From Parachlorella kessleri (taxonomy: Eukaryota; Chlorophyta; Trebouxiophyceae; Chlorellales; Chlorellaceae): a stretch of DNA of 64,000 bases. The DNA is taken from the NCBI GenBank assembly GCA_001598975.1, contig BBXU01000033.1, forward strand, positions 1-64,000, written 5' to 3'. Of the stretch, positions 1 to 10,268 are shown in pieces (the stretch's first letter is position 1; each line of letters starts with the position of its first letter). Both the position numbers and the translations under genes were made by a program. The notes beneath the pieces were generated by a model. The model was given only the letters and a program-made list of their open reading frames with translations, had not been told where the DNA came from and searched no databases.

Positions 1-2150
1 CACCACTCACCCCCCCCCCCCCCCTCCCACACGCCTGTCGCCCTCCTTACTGCAACAGTGTCAGCCACCGCCACGCCCGTGCAGCGTCCAGCAGAGGACC
101 ACTGCCAGCACCAATCATACCTGCCCAGCACATCCAACCCAAATGCCGCCACTACATCACATGCACCAGCCACCATGCAAAGCCATGGGACATCCAACCC
201 TGTCAGCAGTTGCTTGACAACCATCCACTTGGTTGCTCCCACCATATCTCCCCCCGCCACCCCCCCACCCCACACATCTACCCAATAGAATAAGACCCTT
301 ACCCCCCCCCCCCCACCCACACATACACACACCTGTTGGACAGGCGCAGTGCTTTGCGGTAGATGGCGGCCGTGAGCTCGGCCCGGAGCATGACCTGGGT
401 GCCTATGGACAGCCTGTTGGCCATGACCGCGGCCAGCGAGCCCAGGATGGGGGCCATGAGCATGACCACCGCAAATATGTAGCCCTTGTACAGGACGGGC
501 TTCTGCAGCAGGGCGGGCGGGGCGGGGCGGGGCGGGCCACGTTGTTATGAAGCTGCATTCGTGCTAGCACGCCAACAACTGATGATGCCAAGCGCACCAG
601 GGTCACACCTGGCTTGGCCTTCCGGCAGCCCATTCGGACTGTGCTGGGGTGTCCACAAGCTGCTCTGATGTTCTCAGCCACTGGCAAAGACTTGTCTTCT
701 CAGGCACTAACACAAAAGTTGAAAAGTTGTTCGTTTGTTGTACCCCCAGGCATACAAGCTTCCATGCGGCCTTCACCCCAACAACACCCGCACTGGCAGC
801 ACACCTGGGCAAGCAAACCCATGTCACCACCTGTTGCCACAGACGAGGTCTGCGCTCCCCCAAACTCCCCGGTCATCTCCCAGGTTGCCAGCGGTGGCAA
901 CCACACCCCACACCTCCCGCCTTGTACACGACCACCACCACCAGCAGCACCAGCTACCCAACCGACCATGCCTGACAGACCTCAGGCCTCCCTCCTTGTC
1001 AGACCTCAGGCCTCCCTCCTTGTCAAGTACATGACGACCACACCACCACCAGCAGCAGCATACCCAACCGACCCTGCCTGACAGACCTCAGGCCTCCCGC
1101 CCCCACCTGCTGCTCCGGGGGCTTGGTAAGAATTGTGGTGATCTGGTTGAGCATGATGGGCCCCGCAAACTGGATGCCCGAGTAGAAGCACTGCAGCGCC
1201 AGCGCCAGCAGGATGCGCCACATGTGCTGGCGCCAGATGGTGACCAGCAGGAAGCCGCTGCTCTTGGCCTGCCGGGCAGACTCCACACGGGCCTTGCCCT
1301 GCACACACACACACACACCCCCGCACGCAATCAAGTCTTTTAATTTAGCCCTCAAGTTGCCCAGCCTGGAGGGCTCCTTACAAATCCCCACCCAGCCAAG
1401 GGGGCCCCTTCACAAAATCCCTGCCTTTACGCACGGGTTTAGGTAAGCGGATGGGACCCAGCGACTAACCGTGCTCAAGAGCGAGCAGAGCACAGCTGGA
1501 ACCAAAGGACTGGGCTGCGCAGCACGGGGCAGCGCCTAGCTTGGGTTGCAACCACCTTAGGCCACAAGATTATGCAACCGCCACAAGGACAGGGTAAGGA
1601 TGCCAGAGCTGCCAGTTTCTTTACATGGCCCTGACACCAAAAGTGTGCAAGCGTGCAAGCTGCAGCACCTTATCCAATCCAAACTGGGTTGGTCCAGAAC
1701 ACTAGCATTACCTTGGGACCAAGCTGCTCTGTGCGCGCCAGCCGCTGCTGCCATGCATTCTGAAAGGAAGGGTACACTCGGTCCGTAAGGAGCGCCTCGG
1801 GCATATCAAGCAGGTCGTCATACTGTATAGTCTTTCTATAGCCCTGCACAATGAGAGCACGCCACCGTTTATTACAACGGCGTCAACAACTCACACGGCC
1901 TGGAACTGCTGGGGACCTCAGAAGTTGCAAGGCTGGGGAGGAGGCCAGCATGACCAGTCAAGGACGGGCAACTTGCCTTGTAGAGCAGCGGTGAGAACCA
2001 CAGGAAAAACATATATGAGATGGGGTTCTTCAGAAACTCCGGGCTCCTGCCACGTTCGGGAGCCTTCTTGCCCAGTTCTGTAGCCTCCGCCTTTTCGTCA
2101 ACATCGGACAGCACTGCCCCCTTCTCCTCTATTCTGGTGACCTCTACCAT
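1..2150 (-). CDS. ABCC (MRP)-type ABC exporter, 5' part only
   Basis: Integral-membrane ATP-driven exporter of the ABCC/MRP family, which usually moves glutathione or other conjugates across vacuolar or plasma membranes. Only the first four exons lie in the window: 2150-1977, 1843-1712, 1298-1107 and 502-333. The gene runs off the left edge. Exon 1 gives a hydrophilic acidic N-terminus followed by the family hallmark NPISYMFFLWFSPLLYK. Exon 2 has DDLLDMPEALLTDRVYPSF. Exons 3 and 4 hold the start of the first transmembrane domain (LLALALQCFYSGIQFAGPIM; GYIFAVVMLMAPILGSLAA) and a segment ending IYRKALRLSN, typical of ABCC coupling helices. The nucleotide-binding domains lie outside. Intron 1 uses a GC donor (AAG|GCAAGT). 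The ATG at 2150 is the first in frame, just before the conserved acidic leader. The family call is secure; the substrate is unknown. Confidence 0.88.
928..1100. repeat. Tandem duplication in an ABCC intron
   Basis: Two copies of a block of about 70 bp (roughly 928-1000 and 1028-1100) share a run of ACC/CAGCAG, then CCCAACCGACC, then TGACAGACCTCAGGCCTCCC. The last 24-27 bp unit is also repeated once more between them. It lies inside the intron between the exons at 1107 and 502 and does not touch coding sequence. It is a small minisatellite. Confidence 0.7.
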
Positions 2151-2903
2151 GCTGGTTCTAAAAAGCCTTTCCTAGGTGTCGAGCCGCTCACGCAGGATCA
2201 GATGACAGGCATGTGAGAGACAACCACAGCAAGTACAGAAGCTCTCCCTACACGACACCAAGAACAGGAAACAGTCAAAATGAAACGTGCTTGGGGCTGA
2301 TGAAACACAGTGGAGGGACCTGTCGCTCTCTTGTATCCGCCCCTCCGAGCCACAGGCGTCCAGGGATCCGATCCACTCTAATTTACGGTTATTTATGGTG
2401 ACTGAGAGGTCAGATCCACTCTTACGGGCCGATCGGCCGGTCACCATCCCCCCCTTTGGTCTGTGCTTGTCTTTGCCATCATGGCTGCTCCTGCTTCCAC
2501 CACTGATACTAAACCTGGATCCCCACTAGCTCCCTTGGCAGCTGTCCTTGTCAAGCTGAAAGCTACTATCCAAGGTATCAACCCCTCTCGCACTTTCACC
2601 AACACCAAGGGCTGCAGGGGTTACATGCGTCCCAGCCAGCGCAGCTTCACCATGATGCTCACTACCACATGGTAGTGTGCACACAAACACCAAGGCCCCT
2701 AGCGCAGAACAGCATGGACCCGGCCTAATAAATTTCCATGATACAACCTGCCTGCCGTATACCCCCAAAGCATAACCTCCTATCAGGTCTCAGGCTAGAC
2801 TCAGGCGCATTCTGCACCCAGCCCTGTCAGTACGGTTCACCTCTCACTCCCTGTTCGCACTACCTGCCACCCACACCGATAACTTCCAACCGACAGCCTA
2901 AAG
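2151..2903. other. Intergenic: ABCC promoter side, orphan ORF and a repeat copy
   Basis: This stretch lies upstream of the ABCC start (2150) and downstream of the stop of the helical-repeat gene (2904). It holds a 65-codon plus-strand ORF from ATG 2481 to 2675 (begins MAAPASTTDTKPGSP) that I cannot assign. Its composition is less GC-rich than the neighbouring exons. It also holds dispersed repeat copy A at about 2783-2880. No promoter motif was recognised. Confidence 0.5.
2783..2880 (-). repeat. Dispersed ~95 bp repeat, copy A
   Basis: Reads on the plus strand as CAGGCTAGACTCAGG, then TTCTGCACCCAGCCCTGTCAG, then CTCTCACTCCCTGTTCGCAC and TACCTGCCACCC. This is the reverse complement of the copies at 60.8 and 61.0 kb. 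It lies just 3' of the stop of the helical-repeat gene, probably in its 3' UTR. Confidence 0.85.
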
Positions 2904-5742
2904 TCAGGCAGTACTTGTACCACCCAACTCCTCCACCAGTGCCCGTCCCAGTAGGAACAGATCCCCCTCCTTCCCTCCCGCCCCGCTCCCGGCCCCATTC
3001 GCACCACCAGGCGGCTTGAAAGTCCCCTTCACCCCCGCTCCTGTCACCTCAGCTGTTGCCTCCAGCAGGGCCTCCCCTACCCCAGCCACTCCTCCCCCGC
3101 CCTCCCCTTCCCACACGTGCGGCGCTGCTGCCCCACTTGCATCCTCCAGCCGCGCCAGCATGAGCCGCAGCGCTGCCGGCCCAGGCGAGCAGCCCAGCGC
3201 GGCCAGCAGGCGCAGCAGGCACAGCACCTGCACCGGCTCCGCGCTGGGCAGCTGGCGGCAGATGCTGGGCGCCAGCGCCTGCAGCATGCGTGGGCTGGGC
3301 GCATAGCCCAGCAGGACGTGGGAGCTGAGCAGGTCATTCAGGGTGGGGATGGGGCAAGTCAGGTCCGCCGAGGCTGGCCGGCCTGCAGCGGCATGGGGAG
3401 GAGCTGCTGCTGATGAGTTGATCTTGTTGGTGGCAAAGGGAACTGCAAAGCCACTCTGAGCCTCAGGGTGTCCCCCAAGCCCTCCTTGGCTACTGCAGCT
3501 GCTGCTGCTGCTGGGTGCCCCGTGCTGAGGATGCTGCCGGCTGTGGGGCAATGGTTCGTTGGTGGTGCCGAGGACCGCAGCGGTTAGGCGGGCGTCCCGC
3601 TCTTGCTCCTGGGCTGCATTCAGGCAGACCTGCACAGGGAGGCACCAAGAGGACGCAGTTGAGATTGTCATAAACTTTGACCCTGCATCAAAACATGGGG
3701 CGGTTACCAAACTGGGGGAGGCGCAAGAAAGAGTTGTCGCGCCACCCACAATAAGCACCCTCCCTCACAACCAACCTCTGGACCCCAGTCTCCACCAGCC
3801 TCCCATGCTGCCGGCATGTGAATGGATTTCAGCCGGTTGCAACCAGCACATCAACTAGGCTGGCCACTGGACCCTATGACGCCACAGAAGTTCAACCAAC
3901 CGATCAGAGGCGTAGCTGGCAGCGTAAGCTACGTGAGGAGCTCCTTACTTCATCAAGTACCACAACAAGAAATCACTGGGCAGCACAGCATGCGTTAACC
4001 CCACCCACCTGCTCGCCCACAGCCGACAGCAGCTCAGGTACAGAGACTGAGTTGTGCTGCAGCCCCGCAAAAGCCCGCAGCAGAGCCGCCAGCTCCTCAG
4101 GGCGCACAATGGCGCTAGAGTGCCGCGCCTTGATGCGCCGAACCACAAACCCCGCCACCGCGTCCAGCATGCCTGGGCAAGGGTAAGGCACGACCAGTAC
4201 AGTTGATGGCCTGGCTCTCGACCAGCCTGACTGCATGGCGCTCTGCCTCCAACATTAGCCTCATACAGCGACATACAGCCCTCAAAGTCGCGCCCCGGGG
4301 CGGCCACGGCTTGTCCCCTGGTCCATGCAACCTCCCAGTCTAGCAGCAGCACCAAGTACACAGCCCCCCATTGTGAGGAAAGTTGGTGCGCGTCCCACAC
4401 CTGACACCTCCGGGCTGCGATAGTCTAGCCGGCCATAGCTGATCAGCAGCGAGACCAGCTCCCGGGGGCTGAAGGGGCTCCGGGTGGACACTTTGTTGGC
4501 CAGCTGGTGCCGCACCTCCTGGGCCAGCGCATCCAGCAAAGCACGCACAGCAGGGGGCAAGCCTCCACTGCCGCTTCGCCCTACTTGGCCACTCACAGTT
4601 GCAGTGGTGCCGCTGCTGCCGCCGCCGCCACTGCTGCTGCTGCTTTTGCCACCGCCATAGCTAGCAATGCCACTGCCATGGCTCCCAAACACGGCAGCAC
4701 AGGCAGCCGCCAAGTCAGCAAAGTCCCCGGCTGAAAGCGAACCGCGCACGTAGGGCAGCGACTGCAAGCGGCGGGTCAGCTCATCCAAGAGCGCCGTCAC
4801 ATATGTCACAACCTCGGAGCTCGGCTGGCGGGACAGCCTGCCGTACGCATGTACGATGCTGCACAGCTCCCTGGTGTTGTAGCTGCCCACCCGGTTGAGG
4901 CACACCTCCTGCGCTGCCACTTGCTGCGTGAGGCTGTCTGCCAGGGGCCCCTGGGTGCCCACAATGGACAAACTCCACAGCAGGCTGCCTGCAGCAGGAT
5001 TGAGGTACCTTGGCAACCTGGGTCTAATAGTCACCTGTGCATCAACACGGGCGTGTATACAGCAACATTACCAAGTTATATGGGCAGCTTTGACCCGTGC
5101 TTGACTTTGAAGCTCCATGAGTCGTTGGACTGCCTCAAGGAGCGGGCCAGCCAGCCTTGCCTACCTAGCTGGACTGGCTTGAACTGCGGTATCTGGTCAG
5201 CCAGTAGACCATGCAGCTCAGCTACAAGTGCCTCTCGCCTGCCCTGTAAGTGACCCTTCAGGGTCGCATCAGCTGCAGGGTGCAAGTGGCAGTCTCAGTG
5301 GCCCCCCACAATCCTTCAACCGCCTTGCTGCACACAAGCTAGGAAAGTGGGATGTACACAAGCAGGTGGTACTACGCACTTGCTACATGCATACTGGGCG
5401 CATGTCACAGTCAGGAGATTGCTACCACGAACGTGAACGCGCTCGGACTTGTCCTGCTGCCTTGCCTGTGTAGCAGAAGAGGTCTAGGGTGGTGGGCACA
5501 GAGCTCTCCAGCACCCCCTTGGATTCAATTACGATAGCTACCAGTTCCTCTGTGTTGTTGCACAAGTAGTAACGCCGCAGCAGCTCTCTCTGAGCGATGG
5601 CTGGGTTTGCGAGCCAGCTAGGGCTGTCAGTAGCCGAGGCAGTCACACTGAGCGAGAGCCAAGACCGACTCGCAGAGAATGGTTTGTAAACCAAGGGCTG
5701 CCGGGGTAGGGGTCTATGCCAAGAGGACAGACTCGGAAACAT
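2904..5742 (-). CDS. Helical-repeat (OPR/FASTK-like) protein, likely plastid-targeted
   Basis: Predicted protein of 620 residues from five exons whose phases all close: 5742-5466, 5272-5165, 4988-4401, 4172-4009 and 3629-2904. The N-terminus (MFPSLSSWHRPLPRQPLVYK) is rich in Ser, Arg and Pro with no acidic residues, as in plastid or mitochondrial transit peptides. The body has repeated amphipathic helices with the pattern seen in octotricopeptide and FASTK/RAP-type organelle RNA-binding proteins, for example FKPVQLGSLLWSLSIVG, NTRELCSIVHAYGRLSRQP and RPEELAALLRAFAGLQHNSV. A Ser/Gly-rich linker follows the second of these. No RAP domain is visible at the C-terminus, which ends in a Gly/Ala-rich tail. 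Intron 1 needs a GC donor (ACAG|GCAAGG), since the nearby GT alternative breaks the frame. An organelle RNA-metabolism role is inferred from the repeat style only. Shares a 257-bp divergent promoter with the F-box/LysM gene. Confidence 0.6.
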
Positions 5743-5999
5743 AGCTGATCAAGTACAAGACACCCCCCAAAAGCCTAGCTTACAAGCTTCTTATTCAAGT
5801 ACAAAGCGTGAGTGTGACAGGACACGCATAGATGAAGAGAAAGGAAGATACCGTACTCAGTCTGCCACGTATTGACAGCTCAGCCTCTGTGGTTGGAAGG
5901 AGCCAGCTACGCTCTCTCTTTCATTTGTCGGGCAAGCAGGGTTCACTTTCATCACTTTAAGTGCACCAAGATTCGCCCCTCTGCAAACTTTGCTTTGAC

Positions 6000-7572
6000 A
6001 TGGACGCTCTCTCTTTAGACATGTCGCTACCTCTGGACGAGCTCCCTGACTCGTTGGTCTTTCAGGCTCTGGGGGAGCTGTCAGATTTTGACCTTGTAAC
6101 TGCCAGGGTGGGTTGCAAGGTTGGCATACCACAGCCTGGTGGCTTGTTACAATATCGCGCCTGTCCTTGTGGGGGGAAGTCTGAGAGCTGGCAAAGGAGC
6201 GCTCTTGTGTGTGAGCCCCTGCAGGCCGTCTCAAGCAAGTTGAAAGGCTTGGCAGACATGCTTCTGCTTGAGAGGTTCCTCAAGCGCTGGCCTATAACTG
6301 GCTTGGCTACGCAGCCGCCAGCGCCCACCTGCCTTGTCCCAGTCAAGCTGGACCACTTTGTGTGGCGGCATCGAGTGTCCAGAAGCGACAGTCTGGCAAG
6401 CATAGCTATCCAGTTTGGCACCAGGTCCGCATGTGGCTGCATTCAAGGTGGCTCTGCGGTTGCCTGTCGACACGGGGTGCCAGTGGCTAGACTATTCGCT
6501 GCTTGTGGAGGAAGTGAAGGCAGCATGGTCATGACAAGGCATGGGGGTAAACTCCCATGACATTGCACTCCTGTCTGCCACCCCATGCTGCAGCATACCA
6601 CTCATCAAGCGGGTCAACAACATCGTTTCTGACCACAGCCTGGCCACGCGGGACAGCCTCTACGTCCCAGTAGGCGGCTTGGACAGCATAGACTGCAAGT
6701 TGGTGGCGTACCTGCACTGCCACCATGCCAAGCGGCGCTTCATAGTGGTGCTGAGGGATGGGGAGCAGCCACCCCCCGTGGCTGCCATGCCTGCCTCTGT
6801 CCAGGACCGGGCCCTGAAGCAGCTGACTAACATGTTCCAGCGAGGTGCGACAGGCCTGGGAGGAAACACGGACATCCTGATATGCTTCTTGTCTAGCTCA
6901 GCAGCACTAAGCTTGGGGAAGGTCTGGTCTACACAAGGCAGGCATATCTTAGCTCAGGCAGTAGCTTGGGCTCCCTTTGCTCGGCAATTATGGGGGTCCA
7001 GCAGTCACTCAAGTATGGCAAGTTGCCTTACACGCGCAATGATGCGAGCGACCAGTTGACAAGGAGTTGATGTCAAAGCTAGATGCTCACTGCATGCCTA
7101 TGTTGGACCCCCTATTGAGGTAGGTGGCTCACCATTGTGGTTATGTTGTATGAGTTTGTTCATGGTGGCATGCAGTGCGATTTGCGGGAGTACGTAACCT
7201 GGTAGTACGAGTGTTTGACCACTTTGTATGCCATGTGGGCTGCAGGCTTTAGAGTAGACGAGAACACGGCTCGGTTTTACCTAGCCCAGGCTGGCGGGAA
7301 CGTCAGGGCCGCCATGGCAGCTTTTGGTGAGTCCTGCAGGCACCGCTGCCTTCTGCAAGCTTTGAAACAGCCCACTGCCCGCTTGGTATACCCTGGTAGA
7401 TGATACCCTGGACGCGTGGCTACAATGCGTGAGGTGCTACTAGGCTGATGTCTGCACAGCGGAGAGTGAAAGTGCTGCCCTCCCTGGAAAGTCACTCACA
7501 GCTGCTCAGCCCCCTGGTGCAGAGGATGACGCCCGCTGGGAGCGTGTCATGAGGCCTGTCAGAAGGCGATGA
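6000..7572 (+). CDS. F-box and LysM domain protein (plant At1g55000 type)
   Basis: Probable substrate-recruiting subunit of an SCF ubiquitin ligase, carrying a LysM fold. Exons: 6000-6107, 6180-6424, 6594-about 6844, about 7055-7118, about 7253-7325 and about 7459-7572. Exon 1 and the start of exon 2 form a short F-box (LPDSLVFQALGELSDFDLVT then SWQRSAL). The LysM follows across the next junction: HRVSRSDSLASIAIQFGTS, then IPLIKRVNNIVSDHSLATRD and SLYVPV. This spacing and the RVNN/SDH wording match the plant F-box/LysM family. A C-terminal UBA-like segment reads RVDENTARFYLAQAGGNVRA. The tail ends DDARWERVMRPVRRR. The donor of intron 2 is an unusual GTCCGC but the codon phase fits. The family is cytosolic or nuclear, and its ligand is unknown. 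The exon 3-4 join is the least certain. Confidence 0.82.
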
Positions 7573-7870
7573 ACAGTCCAGAACATACTCCTGGGGCTGC
7601 ACTACCTGAGCCACCAGCCAGACTGTACCTCATCTTGCACCCTTCAGCAGCTAGGACAGGCGATGCTAACTATGAAAGAAGTAACTCAGCAGGGCAGGCA
7701 CTGGCACCTGGCCGTGTAAATGAAAAGCGAAGCCAAGGGACGAACGCGCTCAACAACGGACAAGAGATACAATGGGTCAGTGCTTGAACACGATGCATGA
7801 CACAAGCATCATCATGCGGGTCGCTCATTCACACAGCCATTGGCGGCAGCCACCAGTTGTGAAGCCGAGG

Positions 7871-9877
7871 CTACAACCGCCCCTCTGTCCACATGCCCGC
7901 CACCCCGCTGGTTTCCCGCTTGAGCGCTGTGTGCGCTGCGCGCGCGCCCCCGCTGCTCTTATCCTCCTCTCGCCCTAGCTCAACCTCACCGCTGTCCCCG
8001 CTAGACTTGAGACCCCGCGCCGCAGACCCAGCCCCCGACTTTGTCAGCTGCACAAAGGCCGCAAGCGGCACATCCAGATCCTTGGTGGCATGCAGCAAGA
8101 AGGTGCCGCAGATGATGGTGACAAAGCCGCTGACCTCCGTGGCTATCTGCGCTGTGCTTTGCTCCTCCCTGAACATGATCATCGACGCGGCGATGGTGGC
8201 GGTGGTGAACATGACGTAGTATATGGGCGTCACGATGGCCGTGTTGAACAGGTCCAGAGCCTGCACAAGGTTGGGGGATGGGGATCCCTGAAATGGGCGG
8301 GTGGCAAGGGATTCGCTGCACGGAGCACATTCAGGCAGGGATGGTCCCGACACTGCTGGAACCCAAGCGCAGTGTCCTCCATACAAGTCACAGCCGGCCT
8401 TGGCTGATGAGGAGCCCGGCGAACGTGCCCTGCATGGCAGCCAGCTTCTAGCTGCACCACTGGCACATGGAGGATATACATGTGGTCACCCACAGGGCAC
8501 CCCGGCCCTCATGCAGGTGCAGCCTTTCTGATCTGGTCAAGCTGCCCCAGCGCTGCCGCACCTTGTTCAGGTAGTTCATCTGCGTAACCACGCAGCAGGC
8601 CACCACCGCCAAGAAAAGGTAGGTTGGCGGGAAGATGAGCTGGTTGTCGCCCTCAAACGTGAGCTTGAGCGCGATGCCCAGCGCCTTGCAGCTCACCACC
8701 GACAGGCTGCCAACTATGGAGCAGATAGCCACATACACAAACACGTTGCTGGTCTGCACCTCCTGGGGCACCCGGTACACCAGGTAGAGCGTTATACACA
8801 GGGCCACCGCGGCGTACATCAGGAACCCTGCAGAGCAGGCGGTGCAGGAACAAATTACCCTGGGGGACACGGATGCCAGGCTTCAGGGAGACTTGCTTGG
8901 GCTGGCCGCAGGTTACTCCAAGTAGCGGCAGTAGGGTCTTAAGGACACGCAGCACTGGGTGTAGGAGGACGGCCTTCCTAGCATGCCGAGATGCCATCAC
9001 CGACACATTGCAGTTTGCGAGAGTTGTGACCGCATACTCACATGGTTGCAGTGCTAGCTGCCATATGTGCAGAACCGAGGTCAGCGGCCGCTCCGCTGGC
9101 GCATGCAGCACTATTGCTAGGGACCCTGAGATGCACAGTATGCATCCCAGAACACCAAATACGTTGAGCCTCTCATTCAGCAGCATGTGCGCCAGCACCG
9201 CACTGCAAGCGCACACATGCAGCCACAGTCCACTGTAAGTAAAGTCTCAAGGGGAAGGCTGAAGCCAGTCCATACCACCCACGTATAGCAGCCCTCCTGC
9301 TCGTAGAGGCACTAAGAGAAGGCTGCTGTATACAATATTGATGCCAGTGGCCAGAAAGGCAGAGATGCCTTACCTAACAATGATAGACAGTGCCCCGAGG
9401 GGCGTCACCAGGATTGCGGGTGCAAAGGCGTACGCGGCGAAATTTGCCACCTCACCCACCACCATGGTCAGCAGCCCTGCCCACCAGAGGGGCTCCCATA
9501 GATACGAATAGCCTCCAGAGCCTGCAGAATGCACAGCAAACAAGGTCAGCTGCTGGTCCAGACAGCAGTGTCGGCAAGAGCCCCTCCTGTCCTTACCAGC
9601 CCGTATCCCTGAAGTGCCTGCCCGCCGTAGGCCCTTCTTCTTTATGATGAAGGAGGAGCCTGCACATTACAGCTAACTGTGTAAGTGCAGTTGCGCAACT
9701 TCAGCCGCAAGCCTGCACACCCCTTCAAAGAACCAACATCAGAGGCTGGCCTTATCCACCCAGAAGCATCCAGGTTGCTAGAGACCGACCTATGAAGATG
9801 GAGCTGCTGAGGGCTAGCAGGAGGCCTTTTGCCTGGTCTGAGAGCCCAGTGGCCGAGGAGGCCAGGGCGCCCTCCAT
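7871..9877 (-). CDS. NIPA-type magnesium transporter
   Basis: Nine-helix membrane protein of the NIPA family (DMT superfamily), which carries Mg2+ and related divalent cations. Six exons in phase give 371 residues: 9877-9790, 9659-9597, 9521-9374, 9202-9042, 8827-8562 and about 8260-7871. Family landmarks run in order: [87 protein letters not shown], the IVLHAP turn, [20 protein letters not shown] and [20 protein letters not shown]. The C-terminal tail after the last helix is hydrophilic and poorly conserved, as usual. The start at 9877 gives a short leader directly before TM1. Transcribed divergently from the P5B ATPase across 391 bp. It is convergent with the F-box/LysM gene, with about 300 bp between stops. 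Confidence 0.93.
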
Positions 9878-10268
9878 CGGGCCCTGGCGCGCCCGATCAA
9901 GCAAGAACTTCCCTCAACTACCAGCAACAGGGGAGGTATTAAGACAGGCTTGCCGTCATGAACTGTATGTCAGTTGCACCACTCTTGGTATGTCGTCCCC
10001 TTGCAGTATTGGCTGCAATCCCAAGTATGACTCCGATACAGCGCCCGGGCTAACAAACTAGCAATGCTGGGGAGACTTAAGCGCGCAAGCGGGAACCTTC
10101 CACGGCTTGAACGACTCATAGCTACAGCTCCAAGTACGGGCATTAAAATGCCAGCCCACCGTGTGCATGCCAGGGTGGGATCCTCCTGCTAGGAGGAGCC
10201 TGCGGTGTGCTTGGAACAGTTGTGTCAAGATCATGTGTTATGTCTGAGCAGGGCCGAAAAGGGCCGGT
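9878..10268. promoter_or_regulatory. Divergent promoter region, NIPA / P5B ATPase
   Basis: These 391 bp separate two head-to-head cation-transporter genes, so they must hold both 5' UTRs and promoters unless the 5' ends lie further away. I see no TATA box or other motif I would name. The bidirectional role is inferred from gene layout only. Confidence 0.45.

Noticed and set aside
1..332. C-rich and AC-rich open frames at the left edge
   Set aside because: They lie in an ABCC intron made of simple C and CA runs, and their peptides are low-complexity.
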